NCBI RefSeq assembly: GCF_964656455.1
Contig: NC_135721.1
Coordinates: forward strand, 79,774,754-79,838,753
From: Halichoerus grypus
Lineage: Eukaryota > Chordata > Mammalia > Carnivora > Phocidae
DNA length: 64,000 bases
Direction: 5' to 3'
Numbering within the stretch: the stretch's first letter is position 1; every line of letters starts with the position of its first letter. Below, piece by piece: positions 23,336 through 35,499 of the stretch. The notes below the pieces were generated by a model, which ran no database searches, was not told the DNA's origin, and saw only the letters and a program-made list of their open reading frames with translations. The position numbers and the translations under genes were made by a program.

Positions 23336-24185
23336 GATTTTTAAATTGAAAACTATATTTTGAGGATGTAAGACATTTATATGTGTAAAAAGTAAACACT
23401 GTATAGAAAGATATACCCAGAGCTGTCTTGTGCCCTGCTCTGCAGTCAAAGTCCTGTTTCCGCCTATCCCTTAACCATTTTTATTAGAATCGTGTTTATC
23501 ATCAGTTTATTAGTATTGCTTATGCAAAACCAAGCAAATACAAAGTGTATGTATGTATATGAGTATTTATACACTTACTACTTTTATATATACACTTATT
23601 ACTTAAAAATGTACATTTCTACAAAAAGATATGCACTGTTTATTGTCCTACATCTTGCTTCCTTCATTTAACAAACCATGTGGAGACATTTGCCAATCTG
23701 TGCTCACCTCTCTGTCTGATTTGCAGCCCTGTGGGCTCCCTGGTGGGGATGTGCCATGTGTGTTCACCCAGTCCCTTGGTGGTGCACACTTGGCTGTGTT
23801 GGGTCCTTTGATGTTACAACAAGGCTGCAATGAATGTCCTGCTCCACATGTCACTCTTGTACACAGGGGTGTCCATGTAGCTCCATTCCCCTCCCTGGCG
23901 CTATGCTGCCTACTTGCACAATGGCAGGTAAGAGGATGCCGGCTCCCTGCGGATCGCCAGTGTAGCATGGGGGCATCTGAGGATGTCGGCCAGTCCGATG
24001 GGCGATGAGTGCTCTCTCACTGTGGTTTTCGCATTTGCATTTCTCTGATTATGAGTAAGGCTGAGCATCTTCTCATATGGCGAAGGCCATTTGTATTTAT
24101 TTTCTGGACACTGTTCGTTAGATTCTTCAGACCCAAAGCAGAAACATCAGTCTCAAAAGTCAGGGAAAGAGCTGTTCATTATTTT
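23336..24185 (-). mobile_element. Old L1 (L1M-type) 3' fragment
   Basis: Diverged reverse complement of an L1 3' end: CATCTTGCTTCCTTCATTTAAC, the TTTGATGTTACAACAAGGCTGCAATGAATG block, and TTTGCATTTCTCTGATTATGAG, similar to other L1 ends in this window. Confidence 0.6.
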
Positions 24186-24189
24186 ATTT

Positions 24190-24354
24190 TATTTTTTTAA
24201 GATTTTATTTATTTATTTGTCAAAGAGAGAGAAAGCGCAAGCAGGAAGAGGGAGAAGCAGGCTCCCCACTGAGGGGAGCAGGACCCATCCTAGGACCCTG
24301 GGATCATGACCTGAGCCAAAGGCAGATACTTAACTGACTGAGCCACCCAGGGGT
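24190..24354 (-). mobile_element. Carnivore SINE (SINEC), internally short
   Basis: Reverse orientation, with a shortened GA-rich middle and a head ending GAGCCACCCAGGGGTCTC. Flanks GCTGTTCATTATTTT and TCTGTTTATTTTTTT give an approximate target-site duplication. Confidence 0.9.
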
Positions 24355-24360
24355 CTCTGT

Positions 24361-25340
24361 TTATTTTTTTGAAGAAAAGAGTTGTTTTTATTGCCAGAAA
24401 GCTGAGGGCCGGAAAGACATAGAACATGGGATTTATTCCATAAACAATAGAGTGGGGAAGAATGTGTGATGATTTAAGAGAAATTTCCATGCCCAAAGGG
24501 CAAGAAGTTTCATTCAGTTGGGGGAGGTGGAGACTGGAGGGTGGGGAACAGCCTGGAGTCTGGTGGGTCCCTGAAAGGAACTGTCCCATCGTGCTCCTGA
24601 GATAGAGCCCCAGGGGTGTGATGGGTGAGTAAAACATCCAGGGTCCGTCCCTCCTCCCGCCAGCTCTCCAGGACACCTTCAACACCTCCCTGCTCCTGAG
24701 CACACGGTTTTAGTCTGTCCCTCAAAAAGAAAGCAAACACGACCCAGTCCCTGCGGCTCTCTGCCGCTGTTGCCCAAGTTCACCTCCGGCCACTGCAGGA
24801 CTTCCACGTGACCTGCACGCCCCACCCACGCCCCATCCAAGTCCCACCCCTCACAGGCGGCCGGGGTGTCCTTTCGCCCAGTCCAAGGCTGAAACTCGTC
24901 TCTGCTCTCCCCTCAGCCCAGCCACAGTGGTCACCTCCTCCGTGGGGGCCTCCGGGGCTCTGTGCTCGGTCTCCTGGGCCCCACCCCGCCCGTCTCCCTG
25001 GAAACTTCTCAGCAGCTTCCTCGGTGCCTCCAGGGATGCCGCTGGTCACTGCAGTCAGGACCCCTCCTCCTTCTCTGCGTGCTTGGCGCCAGCTTTGGCT
25101 GGCCATCTGCCTTTGCCTGGCTGGCTCCTTATCCTGGCCGTGTTCAAACAAGCCCACTCCATCCTTGCCGAGAGGCAGGACCGGGCTGGGAAGCCCTCCA
25201 GACCCTGCAGGGACGGACGCCCTGAGGTCAAACGGGGGGCGGGGGGGCGGTGCAGGGAACGCTGCATGAGTTGGAGGGGCGGGGCTCATCAGCCCGCCGC
25301 TGCTCCAGGGCACGCGTCAGTGGACCACAGTGATGGCCAC
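24361..25340 (-). other. Transcript-3'-end-like, GC-rich single-copy block (possible unannotated exon or old retrocopy)
   Basis: On the minus strand the block ends with two AATAAA signals (24,437-24,432 and 24,392-24,387). The second is followed after about 15 bases by an A-rich stretch (AAAAAAATAAA, near 24,361-24,370). Upstream, 24,780-25,330 is GC-rich with long open frames on both strands, the longest minus frame having 177 codons (24,780-25,313). I could not match any frame to a known protein. It may be the last exon of a noncoding transcript, a decayed retrocopy, or chance. Confidence 0.35.
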
Positions 25341-25341
25341 C

Positions 25342-25960
25342 GTGTCCGTTTCCTGTGGCTGCGGTAATAAAGCCTCACAGACTTAGTGGTGGTAACACAA
25401 ATTTATGATTCTGCCCTTCTGGCGGTGAGTAGGTCTCACCGGGCTGAAATCGAGGTGTCCGCAAGTCTCTGTTCCTTCCGGAAGCTCTAGGGGGCAATCC
25501 GTGCCCTTGCCTCTCCCGGCTTGTAGAAGTCGCAGTGCTTTTGCTGGCTCATGGTCCCTTCCTCCATCTCCAAAGCCAGCAATGGCAGACCGAGTCCTTC
25601 TTATTTTTATTTTTATTTTTAAAGATTTTATTTATTTGACAGAGAGATAGACAGCGGGAGAAGGAACACAAGCAGGGGGAGTGGGAGAGGGAGACGCAGG
25701 CTTCCCGCTCAGCAGGGAGTCCAATGCGGGGCTCGATCCCAGGACTCTGGGATCATGACCCCAGCCGGAAGCAGATGCTTAACGACTGAGCCACCCAGGC
25801 GCCCCTCAAGTCCTTCTTAAATGGCATTTCTCTGACTTAACTCTTCTGCCTCCCTCGTCTACCTTCAAGGGTACTGTGGTCACACTGAACCCGCCCAGAT
25901 AACATAGGAGGATCTCACCATCTCAAGGTCAGCTGGTTAGCAACCTTACTTCCTCTGTTA
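25342..25960 (-). mobile_element. MaLR/MLT1-like LTR, minus strand, split by a SINE
   Basis: Begins GTTTCCTGTGGCTGCGGTAATAAA. It runs through CTTCCGGAAGCTCTAGGGG and the CCAGCAATGGCAGACCGAGTCCTTCTT block, and ends with TCTCACCATCTCAAGGTCAGCTGG. This is the pattern of common mammalian LTR repeats in reverse orientation; the exact family is uncertain. The SINE at 25,604-25,806 splits it. Confidence 0.7.
25604..25806 (-). mobile_element. Carnivore SINE (SINEC) inside an LTR
   Basis: Reverse orientation with target-site duplication C(G/A)AGTCCTTCTTA (25,591-25,603 and 25,807-25,819). Confidence 0.95.
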
Positions 25961-27240
25961 TGGAGTGTAACAGGGTTCAAAAGTTCCTGGGATTAAGACA
26001 CTTTGGGAGCAAGGGTTCTGCTCTCGCTGCAGGACATTTGGCACTGACCTTGCCACCCTCCCAGTCACCCTCCTTTGCTTCCCAGTACCTCTGCCCTGTG
26101 CATTGCAGGAGCTTCGCCACGGGCCTCCCTGGATCTATTCTCCCCTTTTGTAATACAGGATTACTTTTCTAAACCATAGACCCACCCCTGTCCCTTTCGG
26201 GCTGAGCCCTGTGACTGGTCAGCCTTGCTGGTTGTGGGGACTGACATAGCCTAAAATGGCCATCTTTTACATTCAGCATGGATGTTTTCATGGGTAATTC
26301 CCGGAGTAGTCCTTGCTCTGCGGGGGGCTTGGAGAGGGAGGTAGTGCGGCATTCAGGATGGAGCAAGGTGAGACTGGAGGGAGGGCAGGACATCTGTTTT
26401 AGACACCACTTAACTGCTAAAACTTTTGTTGGTGACATGGTGTCATCAAATCTGTCCTCGCAGAAGCCCTGCTGGGCTCAACCTATGCCTGACTGCAGAC
26501 CCTGCATCAGCCTCAACCTCCCCAGCTGTGCACTCTGAGGCTGATGAACTTCCTGTGCTGTGGTCAGGATACCCCCTTGGTATATCCTCTGGGGTTTCTC
26601 CAGAAGGAAGAGTGCAGAGCCTGTCTAGGCTGCTGGGCTTTCTTGCTCTGCCCCCATGACCTCAGCCCCCACTTGGATCCCCAGCAACCCAGAGACTTCC
26701 TCTTCATCCAAACACATCACTTACTTTTCACTACCGTCATATCCTTTCCTTCCACCTCAGGTTTGTCTCTCAAAGCTAGCCTTTCTCACTGTCCCGTCTT
26801 CCGCTCCCCACGTTCTAGTCTCTGGAACTTCCTGCCCATCTTAGAGCCCTTATGCCATGTGTGTCCTTTAGCTTGCTGGAATCATCCTTAAAGATGGTGA
26901 TGCTTGGAACCCGGAGGGACCCAAACTCTCTGGACTCTTCTCATCAAGTTGACCTTCAGCCCAGATCAACAGACCGTCCACTAGTCCCCCTGGATGGGCT
27001 TTGGGGAGACCTCCCGGTCTGCTCTCTTGCTCTCATCCTCCACCCCCCCAATTTCCCCTGGCCTTCTGCCCTCCACAGGGATCCCTCAGCCAGTTATTTC
27101 CACCCAGCTCTCTTTATGGAGCTGGGAAGGTGGCTTCAGTCCCAGGTGATTCTGATGACGGCTTGAGGTCCTTCAAAAGGAATCGATTGCAAAGCAGATT
27201 TGTTAAGATTAGCAGCCTGTCAGCCACATCTGCTTATTTT
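25961..27240. other. Single-copy intergenic sequence, no gene recognised
   Basis: Moderately GC-rich with short chance frames in several registers. No exon with convincing splice sites, no recognisable repeat. Confidence 0.4.
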
Positions 27241-27545
27241 CTTTAAACAAATCTTTTATTTTGAGATAATTTTAGACTTACAAAAAAGTTGCAAAAAAAT
27301 ACAGAATTCTCATACACCTTTCACCCTGTTCCCCTTACATTAACGTCTTAAATAACCACAGCACGATTGTCTAAGTCAGAAAATTAACATTGATATGCTA
27401 CTATTTGACCTCATTCGAATTTCGCCAACTGTCCCACTGATGTTCGTTTTCTTGGCCAGGACCCCATTTTGCATTTGTCTGGCCTCTTTGGTCTCCTCCA
27501 ATCTGTGAGAGCGCCCCAGTCTTTCTCTGTTGTTTAGGACCTTGT
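27241..27545 (-). mobile_element. Old L1 3'UTR fragment
   Basis: The text TCTTTTATTTTGAGATAATTTTAGACTTACAAAAAAGTTGCAAAAA and the later CATACACCTTTCACCCTG block are the reverse complement of an old L1M 3' end. Confidence 0.75.
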
Positions 27546-27961
27546 CAGGGCACGTCTTGAATATGGGGAAAGGTGTACAACATTTCTCTCTCTTCATCTT
27601 ACTTTATCTTCTTTTTCCCCACTGTGGGGAGGAAGGAAGCAAATGCCATTCTGCCTCAGATAATGCCACGTTCTGTTTTGTGTCCCACTTCCTGCGCACC
27701 TGGCTGGTTTTCTATGGATGTGGACGTGCATGCCCGCGTGCCCTCTCTCTTTTCCCCTTTAGAACCAGCTCATGCTTGCATGTGGCAGCTGACCAACAAA
27801 TGTTGACTGAGCTGGGTTTAGATACTTAAGAGAATTTAGAGCTTCTGAGCTTGTGTGGGGTGTTGCATGTGTATGTAAGCATTTGTAGAAGTGTGTCTGC
27901 GTGTGTTTGTGGGGGTCCTCTATGAATAGGCTATGAGTTATTTCTATAAGTCAAATTAAGC

Positions 27962-28290
27962 CATTTAATTTTTCAATTAAAATTTGTTGAGTGTCAACTT
28001 GGTGGCAAGCACTGTACTGATTAGACCCTATCCCAAGTCCTAGAGAAACGACCAATAAATCAACGAGGCAGAGTCCCTGACTTGGGGTGGGGCAGTCTTT
28101 TGTTGGAAGCCAAGGCTCACTGGTTGGGGCAGACATCAGGGCTCTGGGAACACAGAAGCAATCAAGGAGGGCTTCCTGGAAGAAGTGACATCTAATTGAG
28201 ACCAGAAGGTTGAATGGGAATTAACCAAGAGTGAGGGGGTGATGGTCTAAGGCAAAGATGAGAGAGGGTGCATTTGGGGAACCACAAATC
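27962..28290. mobile_element. L2 (LINE-2) fragment
   Basis: TTTGTTGAGTGTCAACTTGGTGGCAAGCACTGTACTGATTAGACCC followed by GGAGGGCTTCCTGGAAGAAGTGACAT corresponds to the common L2-type pattern (gagcacctac...gccaggcactgtgct; aggcttccctgaggaagtgac). Diverged. Confidence 0.6.
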
Positions 28291-28317
28291 AGAAATAGAG
28301 TCCCTCTGTACCAGCTC

Positions 28318-28478
28318 TCACATCAGACACATTCTGCACATTTCCTTTAAGCCTTACACCCCCAGAAAGTAGGCATTGCTGTCCTCATTTAAAGATGAGC
28401 TGAAAGTAACTCAGAGAGGTGACTTGCCCAAGTACACAAGGCCAGCAGGAGGGAGCCCTGAGGTCTAAACTCAAGAAA
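28318..28478 (-). mobile_element. MIR SINE fragment
   Basis: Reverse-orientation MIR core: GTAGGCATTGCTGTCCTCATTTAAAGATGAGCTGAAAG...GACTTGCCCAAG...CACAAGGCCAGCAGG. Confidence 0.75.
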
Positions 28479-28499
28479 AAGAAGCCTGTGCTTTGAATT

Positions 28500-31400
28500 T
28501 GAGGTCTCAGAGGATGACAGATGAAGCCTTTGTGAGAAGTAAAAGAAGGGATCTGTAAAAAGACATAATACAGCTTAATTTTGTACTCACTCCCCCCCGT
28601 TTCCTGACTGCTGGAAGCTTGGCTCTTTATTGGCAGTGGGGGCTCAGAAGCTGTGGTTAGCAGGTAGCTCCTCCCCGCCGGGCGCTCACGGCCTCGTGAC
28701 CGTGAACCCTGACCTGCGACCGGGTTGCAGACACAGGGCGAGGCATGGGCCTGGCGTGGCCTCCTCCCTGCTCACGTAGCTGCCCAGCGTGGTCGTTTTA
28801 GAGGTTGCCACCAAGGCCTCTGATTAAGCTGGGAGAATCAGCAAGAGCAGCATCTGCTTCCGATGACAAGTGGTAGGACCAGTGAAAGCCCAGATAACTG
28901 AGCTAAGACGGGCAAGTGGAGCCGGTGAGCCAGACACGCAGCTGTGGTCTGGAGCACTCAGACATGCATCAAGCAGGCAAGACAGTGGGGGAGGAAAAGC
29001 GTTTAGGTTTTAGAAAGGGAGCCTGATTTTTATAATAAGAGCAACGGTCAGTCATGTGACCTTTCTCCTGGCATTTTACGACTAATGGGCCCTTAAGCAG
29101 GCTATCCTGAGCTACCGCCTGCCTGCCGGCGACCCAGATGTCACTGAGGGTCTTTCCATCCTCTGACTGCAGGAGACGATGTGCCCTGAATGCCAACTAC
29201 ACTGTGCCGCTTTGGGGACCTGGCACGTTGTGGGGCCCACATCGCCAGCCCAGCCACCGTCCCACCAGCATACACCTGTTGCTCGCTCAAGACCCGACTC
29301 ACATGCACTCCTTCCAGAAGGCCTTGGGATGGAAGATGGTTAGTTTTAGACATTTGTGTAGGGCTGGGCTGGGTGGCATGAGAGGTGGAGAGCAGCAGTT
29401 CCAGAGAGCTGGAGACACTCCCATATTTTCCCCAAGAGCTCAGTTAGGGGGTGGAGAGAGCAGACACCTGCCAGAAAACCCCCAGAATCGAGGGCCTTCG
29501 AATGTGCACAGGCTGCTGCCCCTCCAATATTCTTGCAGCCTGTCACTATCCTGGCAGGAGAAAATGGAGTCAGGTGATTTTACTTTGCCTTTTTCTTAAA
29601 AGGGTGTTTCTCAGGACTAGTCAGAGGTGGCCCCAGAGGACCCAGAGCTGGGGGTAGGAGGGCTGCAAATTCAGTAAGTGACTGAAGTCAGTGAGTAGGT
29701 GGAGCTGGCCAACTGGTACAGAAAGATTTTGGTATCCCACCTGTGGGTCTCAGGCGGGCCCTGGGGGAACCGTCCGGGCCGGAGGATCAAAGGGCTGGGA
29801 GGTGCCATTGCTGGTTTGTGAGCTGGCGAAGGAAGGTGGGGGGGACTGGGATGGGACAATCTTGATGTAGGTGTGAGGAGGCCACAGGTGGGTCGATCTG
29901 GTGTGGCCTGGGGGTCTGCCTCCCTCTGGCCAGGACATGGCTCAGGGCTACTGAGGTGCTGAACTCTTCCAGGAGGTGGGCATTCTGACCAGGCATTCCT
30001 GGTCAGAAAAGGCCTCCTGGAAGGCTCTGGGGGCAAGTGGGAGCAAGGGAGGTGGGCAGTGCAGCACAGCTTCCAGGTAAAGTGCCAGGGGTCGTGTCCC
30101 AGAGGGAATGCGGATGAGCTGAAAGTAACTCTGGGGTTACCCAGCCCCACCATGTGGCTCTTATATAGCTTGATGGGTCCTGTGTGGGCCTGTGGGGGCA
30201 GGGCCTGTTTCGGCAGGGGACCTGGTCCGCGGAGCGGCACACACTGCCCCCACCTTGCGGATAAGACTGCATCGACCAGGCCATGCACAGGTGGTCTCCT
30301 CAGGAGATGTGCTATATGTAGATGCACACTGTTCCGTTGATTTCTCTTATTCAGCGCTTACTCCCTAGGAGGCACCTGACAGCTCTCAGCATATTAACTC
30401 TCTAGAATAACCTGTGGGTGGAAACCTCAGCTGCCTCCCCCATGTAGCCTCCTGTCCTCCCCAGGACCCAGGCTGACCCAGGGGCTGAAAGCCATGGGCA
30501 GCTGCCTCCCAGTCCTCCTGTCTCCCTGAGCTGCCTGGGCATGTTCCTGGCAGGGCTGGCAAGCACCAGTGTCACCATTGTGGCTAATGCCTCGGGGACT
30601 GGAACGTCCCTGTGGGCTACCACTCAGCTGGAGATTTATCCTATTTCAGATTTTTCTATTTGCGCCTCACAGCTCTGCTTCTCTACTCTAATTACAGCAG
30701 TTTCTACTGAGCCAGCGCCTGTAAATCGCTGTGGCACATAGCCCTGCCTGGCGTGCTGTTTCCATCACAGCTGCTGACCTGCAGGAGCTGGGGACAGCAC
30801 AGATCCCCACCCTCCAAGGACATGGGCCAGCTCCCGCCTTTGCAGTGAGACAGAGCTAGGGCTGTTGCATGTGCACCTGCCCGGTCTCCTGGGCCTCTGG
30901 GCCTCTCTACCCCCACCATGTGCCTAGGCTCAGCGAATGAGGCCTCACACCCCGCCCACCCCCACCCCCCCGCCCAGTAAGTGGCAGGGTTTGATCTTCT
31001 ACTTTAGTTGTAGTAGACAGCAGTAGTACCACAACTACCTTAACAACGGCTAAAAACATCCACCACTTATCTGCCCGTAAGGCTGCAGTTTGGGCTGGAC
31101 TCAGCAGGACAGTTATGCTGCTGGCTTCTGGGGTCCCCCGTGGGGGGGGACCAGCTGTCAGCTGGACTGTGTGTCCCCTGCAGGGTTTTCACCAGGTGGC
31201 AGATGAAGCGCCAGCAGAAAGAGAAGGTGTACCCTAAGGAGCAAGTTCTTTTCAACCTCTGCTTGTATGACACTGGCTGATGTCTTCTTAGGCAAGCCCC
31301 AAGCTGGATGTGGTCCTGGGAGGTGTGGGTGACTGGCCACCACTGTGAGGATGGACTACACTCCTTATAGCAAGAAATAAAATAACATGGCTGAATTGCT

Positions 31401-31520
31401 TGTGGTTGCCTGAAGATTGCGCACTTGCGAATCCCCGCTAGCTAATGACGCTGGCTTTCTGAGCAGGCATGTCTAGTGGCCATGCACATCACCGGCACGC
31501 CAGGTAAAGATGCCTTTTAC
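28500..31520. other. Single-copy, GC-rich intergenic sequence
   Basis: No exon or repeat family is clear. There is a possible weak MIR remnant near 30,340-30,420 and a C-rich run at 30,953-30,976. The 218-codon minus frame at 29,671-30,327 is low-complexity Pro/Ser/His-rich and lacks any known domain, so I do not call it a gene. Confidence 0.4.
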
Positions 31521-31543
31521 TTTTAAAATTATTAAGGGTTTCT

Positions 31544-31746
31544 CAGGGTGCCTGGGTGGCTCAGTCGGTTAAGCATCCGACTCTTGATTTCAGCTTGGGT
31601 CACGACCTCAGGTCCTGGGATCAAGCCCCAAGATGGGCTCTGCGCTAAATGGGGAGTCTGTTGGAAATTCTCTCTCTCCCTTTCCCTCTGCCCCTCTCCC
31701 CTCTCACGTTGCTCTCTCCTTCTGTCTAAAATAAATAAATCTTTAA
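31544..31746 (+). mobile_element. Carnivore SINE (SINEC), plus orientation
   Basis: Starts CAGGGTGCCTGGGTGGCTC, ends AAATAAATAAATCTTTAA. Perfect 19-bp target-site duplication AAAATTATTAAGGGTTTCT (31,525-31,543 and 31,747-31,765). The head reads CATCCGACTCTTGATTTCAG, a different tRNA-head variant from most SINEs in the window. Confidence 0.97.
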
Positions 31747-32039
31747 AAAATTATTAAGGGTTTCTAAATCAGAGAACTCATGGAATATATGGAAAATAAA
31801 GAAAAAGAATCAAGAAGAAAATGAAAACCACAAGTGATTCTCAAGCTGAGGGGTGAGTATTTTCTCTGATTATGTTTGTCTTCCATTTAGTTTACTCTAA
31901 GCATGGTTTTCTCTATCAGCCTATCACAGAGTTTACCTGCCTGTTCACTTACTATTATATCTTGAACCTGGCCCTATAGACACAGTGTCTGGTGGCTGCC
32001 TGATACTCTTGCACATCACAGATGAGTTAAACAATTACC

Positions 32040-32235
32040 TGTGCATGGGCATTTAAGTTCCTTATCATTTTTTTCATTATTATGGATAATGCTTCAGCAA
32101 ATATCTTTTGACATAGTTTTTTGTGCCCATCTGTGATTATTTCTTTTGTTAGATTTCCCAAAAGGCCAAAGAGTATGAACATCTCAAGCTTCTTGGTACA
32201 TTTTCCTGTACTCTAAAGCCACTCCTTAAAAGGTG
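32040..32235 (-). mobile_element. Old L1 fragment
   Basis: TTATGGATAATGCTTCAGCAAATATC...CTTCTTGGTACATTTTCC resembles the reverse complement of an L1M 3' region. Highly diverged. Confidence 0.45.
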
Positions 32236-32911
32236 AAATTTCGGAGTTACTGGTCAACCTTTCCGGGAGGTCCTGCCTGTCACGGGGCTGTCATTGCTCT
32301 CTCGGAGACCCCAGCTAGAGTCCTGCATGGTGCAGGTGAGTCCCTCTGAAGACAGGCCTCCCCTGGTGCTCTCGGACACTGAGGACCTGTCTGCTTCAAG
32401 ACAGGGCCCAGTGAAATGCTCAGGAACTGCACGGCCTGACACTCCAGATGGCAAGAGGGTGGGCACTCAGAGGCCGAGAGAGCCCCCCGTCCAAGTGCTT
32501 TAGGGGACAGATGGCATTTTACATATTGTGTGTCCCCAGACCTGTGCCCAGAAAAGGTGCTTGATAAAACCTTGTAAAAAATAGAGGCTGGAGGAGAGGG
32601 AACCAGCAGTCATGAAAATGAGCCAGGGCAACCTGTCAGTGGGAGCGTGTTAACGAAGCAAATGTCTGAGGGTTGGAGATCCATTACCAGAGGAAATTTA
32701 GTGACAGCTCATTTACATATCAATGTGTGTTTGTTCCTTTTAGCACTTATTCTAGTTTGGGCAATCTACAATTCATAAATGGAACTGGAATTTCTGCAGC
32801 TCTGTCTAAATGCATATCTATTTGAACACTCTCTTCTCCATCATTCTCGTGAGCCTGATTGCTCTACGTTAGCAGCCTTGAGGGCCAAGTTGTTCCCTGA
32901 AATGAAGGCAT

Positions 32912-33068
32912 TGAACAAGGGTTCTTAATCTTGGTAGCATGTTAACGTCCCTGGGAAGCTTGTAGAAGATGCCGACGCCTGGACTGACCCCAGGCCCACT
33001 GGACCATATTGATGGGGTAGGGCTGAACACTGGTACTTTTTCCCAGGGATGCTTCTATGTGCTGGGGC
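32912..33068 (+). mobile_element. hAT-type nonautonomous DNA transposon fragment (MER/Charlie-like)
   Basis: CAAGGGTTCTTAATCTTGGTAGCATGTTAACGTCCCTGGGAAGCTTGTAGAAGATGCCGACGCCTGGACTGACCCC corresponds to the common pattern of this group (tggttctcaa...agcacattagaatcacctggggagctt...gatgcctgggcccca). Family name uncertain. Confidence 0.65.
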
Positions 33069-33169
33069 CGAGGATCACAGGTGCAGACAGCTGGAGAGAC
33101 AAAGATGCCTCCTCAAAACTTACTTGGCTAACTTTTACTGATCTCAACTGGTAGGAGACTCAATTCATA

Positions 33170-33700
33170 TTGAGCATATGCTCATTTAGCAGTTTCTTTT
33201 TTAAAATTAGGTTTTGAAGAAAAATTCCGTTAAAACGTTGAGCATTCCGAGTAAAATGCTGCCATCTTGGCATGCCGGCTGCCCAGCTGCGCGGTGCTGA
33301 GTCAGCGCTGTGCTAGACCTGCAGCTCTGGAGCCTGGCTCATCCACAGCCTGCCCTGCCCCGCAGAAAAGTCACCTTCAATTAACACCTACTATAACAGT
33401 ACTTAGGTAATGAGTTGATTTAGTCTGTATTAAAGTGCTAACGGCAGGGGCCCCCAAGGAGCTAAGCTGCAGCCGGGGCTGCTAAAGGGAACACCTGTTA
33501 CTGTGGATGCAAGCCTCCTGTTGGAAGGGCTGTTCTAGGTGACCCTTCCAGCCAGCGATTTCTTTGGATTGTCAAAAACATCAGGACGCAAATAAAAGGG
33601 GTGAGAACAAATAGAACAGTGGAACAGAGTAGACTTAAGGGAGAGCTAAGCTGTCAGACAGTCAGCACGCCCTGAAGGCTGACTCAGCACCACCATTGTC
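33170..33700. promoter_or_regulatory. Candidate cis-regulatory cluster (TEAD/YY1/MARE motifs)
   Basis: Within 66 bp lie CATTCC (TEAD-type, 33,243-33,248), GCCATCTTGG (YY1-type, 33,261-33,270) and TGCTGAGTCAGCG (33,295-33,307), which matches 12 of 13 bases of the palindromic Maf recognition element. AT-rich homeodomain-like strings (TTCAATTAACAC, GGTAATGAGTTGATTTAG) follow at 33,375-33,425. Motif matches only; no conservation or activity evidence. Confidence 0.35.
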
Positions 33701-34159
33701 ATCCATTCCAGCATGAAGCCTCCCTAGCTCTGCTCAGACACTTCTAAGCATAAGGAGCTCCCTGACCCCAGCAGCCATGCCTGGCTGGATGGTGCTACCA
33801 AAGAAGCTTAGGAAGCTCTGGACTTTCCCAAGCATGTTCTCAGCCGTACTGGGGAGCCTAAGCCAGCATAGCAGGCTCGTAGGACAGCAGGAGGGCAGGC
33901 GAGCGTGTGGACCTGACCCTCAGCACACCTAGCTCAGCGCTGCACGGCTAGCCCTTTGGGTGGCACCTTCCTCCCTTGGCCCCCTTCTCATCTGACATTT
34001 ACTCTCCTTGATGGAGAGGACGATGTAAAGTTGGGGTGCAGGTGTTGAGAGCACCCCCTCCTTCAATTTGTCATCTTTAACATCACAATTCTACAGCAGG
34101 GCTATCCTCCACCCACTTTCTTAGCCTTTTTGCTCTAAACTCAGTTCCAATTCTGCCCC

Positions 34160-35250
34160 TCCTTTTAAAAAAAATTTTATTTTGAGATAGCTGTGGATTC
34201 ACACACAATTTTGAGAAGTAATTCACACAGATTCCATATACCCCTCACCAGACCTCCCCCCAGTGCTGGCGTCTTGCAAAATGACAGTACCGTATTCCAG
34301 CCAAGAACTCGAGACTGGTACATCCACTGGCCTCATTCAGACTTCACCTGTTTGACTGGCACTTGTGTGAGCGTGCGCGTGTGTGTGAGCGTGGGTGTAG
34401 TTAGTTCTATGCAACTGTATCACATGTATAGACTCATGTGACCCCCACCAAGATACAGTACAACCCATCCCCATCCCCACAAGCCTCCCTTCTACCATTT
34501 GTAGCCACTCCCACCTCCCTCCTGTAACTCCCCACCCCCTTACAACCACCAATCTGTTCTCCAACTCTATAATTTTATGATTTCAAACCTGTTATATAAA
34601 TGGAGTCATATGGTATGTGACCTGTTGAATTTGCTTTTTTTTTTCCAATCAGCATAATGCCCTTGAGATCCATTCAGGTTGTCGCCTGTATCAGTCAATA
34701 GTTTGCTTTTTACTGCTGACCAGTATTCCATAGGATGGATGTACCACAGTCTGTTTACTACTTATCCATTGAAGGACGTTTGGGTCTTTTGCAGTTTGGG
34801 GCTATATGAATAAAACTTCCATGAACGTTAGTGTACAGGGTTTTTTTGTGTGTGAATGTAGTTTGCATTTTTCCAGGATAAATGCGCAAGAGTGTGCAAT
34901 GTCTGGGTCATACGCCAGTTGCATGTTTACTTTTTTAAGAAACTACCAATTTTGTTTATCAGAGCCATCTCTCCACATCCTCACCAGCATTTGCTGTTGT
35001 GACTAGTTTTTATTTTAGCCAGGTGTTCATTAGGTGTGTAGTGGTATCGCGAGGTTTTAATTTGCATTTCCCTCATGGCTAATGATACTGAACATCTTTT
35101 CATGCACTTATGTGCCATTCATATATCCTCTCTGGTGAAATGTCTCTGTGCCTTTTGACCATTTTCTAATTGTTTTTCATTCTTGAGTGTTGAGATTTCT
35201 TTATATATTCTAGATATAACTCCTTTGCTGGCTATCTCCCTTTTCCCACT
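34160..35250 (-). mobile_element. Old L1 (L1M-type) 3' end and ORF2 C-terminal part
   Basis: TTTTATTTTGAGATAGCTGTGGATTCACACAC opens the reverse complement of an L1 3'UTR. ATTCCATAGGATGGATGTACC, TTTGCATTTCCCTCATGGCTAATGATAC and TCTTTATATATTCTAGATA then follow in the order seen in the other L1s. About 1.1 kb and decayed. Confidence 0.85.
34366..34400. repeat. Short GT/GC-rich microsatellite in L1
   Basis: GTGAGCGTGCGCGTGTGTGTGAGCGTG-type imperfect repeat inside the old L1. Confidence 0.7.
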
Positions 35251-35499
35251 TTAAAAACAACAAAAACAACAACAAAAGCTATTCTTAATGTGCTTCCTTA
35301 ACTTCAGTTTGCCCGAGGCTTTTGTTCACAGGCTCCCTGCTGCCTTTTGGAGCGGCTCCCGTGCTGTGTGCTCTCCCCCTCCACCAGCAGGACCAGACCT
35401 TACCTGTTCCCAGCCTCTTTAGCCTGCCCCACACAGCCCTGCATCACAATCTGCACCAGAGGCAGAAGGACACCAGAGTTCTGGCCAGGCTGTGAGCCC

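Noticed and set aside
29671..30327. 218-codon minus-strand open frame
   Set aside because: Proline/histidine/serine-rich composition, no motif, and overlapped by frames in other registers.
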